Shown here piece by piece: positions 5,934 to 6,160 of a stretch of 6,160 nucleotides of DNA; positions within the stretch are counted from its first letter, which is position 1; each line of letters starts with the position of its first letter. Origin of the DNA: Candidatus Woesearchaeota archaeon. Its GTDB lineage: Archaea > Nanobdellota > Nanobdellia > Woesearchaeales > ARS49. The stretch lies in the NCBI GenBank assembly GCA_030630695.1, contig DAOVMP010000035.1:1-6160 (forward strand), in the 5' to 3' direction. The notes beneath the pieces were generated by a model. The model made no database searches. It saw only the letters and a list, made by a program, of their open reading frames with translations, and was not told the DNA's origin. A program made the position numbers and the translations under genes.

Positions 5934-5954
5934 TGGTTTTACATAGTAAAACCA
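5934..5954. repeat. Perfect 9-bp hairpin in the divergent promoter region
   Basis: TGGTTTTAC (5934-5942) and GTAAAACCA (5946-5954) are exact reverse complements around a three-base ATA loop. It lies between the two divergent TATA-like boxes, upstream of both predicted start sites, so it is unlikely to be in either mRNA and might be a DNA-level operator. An alternative pairing of ACTATG (5930-5935) with CATAGT (5942-5947) is also possible. Confidence 0.6.
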
Positions 5955-5968
5955 CAAAAAACGTAAGC

Positions 5969-5977
5969 TTTATAAAT
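5969..5977 (+). promoter_or_regulatory. TATA box for pop5
   Basis: TTTATAAAT is the best TATA-like match in the region. Transcription would start near base 5998, giving a purine-rich leader of about 60 bases before the pop5 ATG. The preceding GTAAGC is only a weak candidate for a transcription factor B element. Confidence 0.55.
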
Positions 5978-6057
5978 GACTTTTGATTTAGTTCTCAAGT
6001 ACGAGGAAGGAGAGAAGGAGAAAAAAGACTATATCTTCTCACCTAATAAAAGGTGTT

Positions 6058-6160
6058 ATGAAAGTTAAACCATTATTACCGAGTTTGAGGGAAAAGAAAA
6101 GATACTTGGTATTTGAGATAATCTCAAAAAACAAGATAAAACAAGTATCAGAAGTATTTA
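6058..6160 (+). CDS. rnp2: RNase P protein subunit Pop5/Rnp2 (3' partial)
   Basis: Only the first 34 codons are in the window. The N-terminus MKVKPLLPSLREKKRYLVFE matches the hallmark start of archaeal Pop5: a short lead, then LP-x-LR-[ED]-K-[KN]-RY followed by a hydrophobic strand ([IVL]-x-F-[EK]-[IV]-I-S). Pop5 is a protein subunit of RNase P, which removes 5' leaders from pre-tRNA; in archaea it pairs with Rpp30 (Rnp3) and binds the catalytic domain of the RNase P RNA. The start is fixed by AGGTG at 6051-6055 directly upstream and by the family's usual N-terminus. Codon use (AGG, AAG, GAG, TTG, CCG) is less A-biased than in genes A-E, as expected for a different gene set. The gene appears intact up to the window edge. 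The call rests on a short segment, but the motif is distinctive. Confidence 0.85.
   Translation, partial: MKVKPLLPSLREKKRYLVFEIISKNKIKQVSEVF

Overview
The window looks like a very AT-rich archaeal genome segment, most likely from a DPANN lineage of the Woesearchaeota/Pacearchaeota type. Three things point there. The right edge carries the N-terminus of the archaeal/eukaryotic RNase P subunit Pop5 (Rnp2). Upstream regions show TATA-like boxes at archaeal spacing and an AGAGGTGAT ribosome-binding site. The surface proteins combine many N-glycosylation sequons with a cysteine-rich EEWHC/DCGGRCKPC module that I recall as common in DPANN surface proteins. The phylum is inferred by recall, not by a search.

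Bases 1-5319 hold five plus-strand genes for exported or membrane-anchored proteins. Gene A (open at the left edge, to 1086) encodes about three Ig-like beta domains and a C-terminal membrane anchor. Gene B (1083-1490) overlaps it by 4 bases (ATGA) and encodes a small signal-anchored beta-sandwich protein. A hairpin-dense spacer follows. Gene C (1589-2293) encodes two tandem copies of a GW-N type beta module behind an N-terminal anchor. Gene D (2286-3449) overlaps C by 8 bases. Gene D and gene E (3559-5319) are paralogues with the same order: export signal, carboxypeptidase-regulatory-like domain, three FN3-like modules each with a cysteine pair. Only E continues into a Gly-rich linker, a thrombospondin-like Cys-rich module, a transmembrane helix and a basic 73-residue tail. 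D and E are separated by two tandem 55-bp units, each with two short hairpins and a TATA-like stretch.

Bases 5321-5878 hold two small minus-strand genes: a 42-codon helical protein with an excellent Shine-Dalgarno site, whose stop lies one base from the end of gene E, and a 125-residue protein with two membrane helices and a charged helical tail. A divergent promoter region with a perfect hairpin (5879-6057) separates these from pop5, which begins at 6058 and runs off the window.

Together genes A-E look like a cell-surface locus, plausibly for adhesion or envelope assembly: A and B as membrane-anchored beta-sandwich scaffold partners, C-E as glycosylated modular ectodomains. No enzyme is recognisable among them, so function is inferred from architecture only. 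The pop5 end belongs to conserved housekeeping, so this is an accessory surface cluster beside a core gene.
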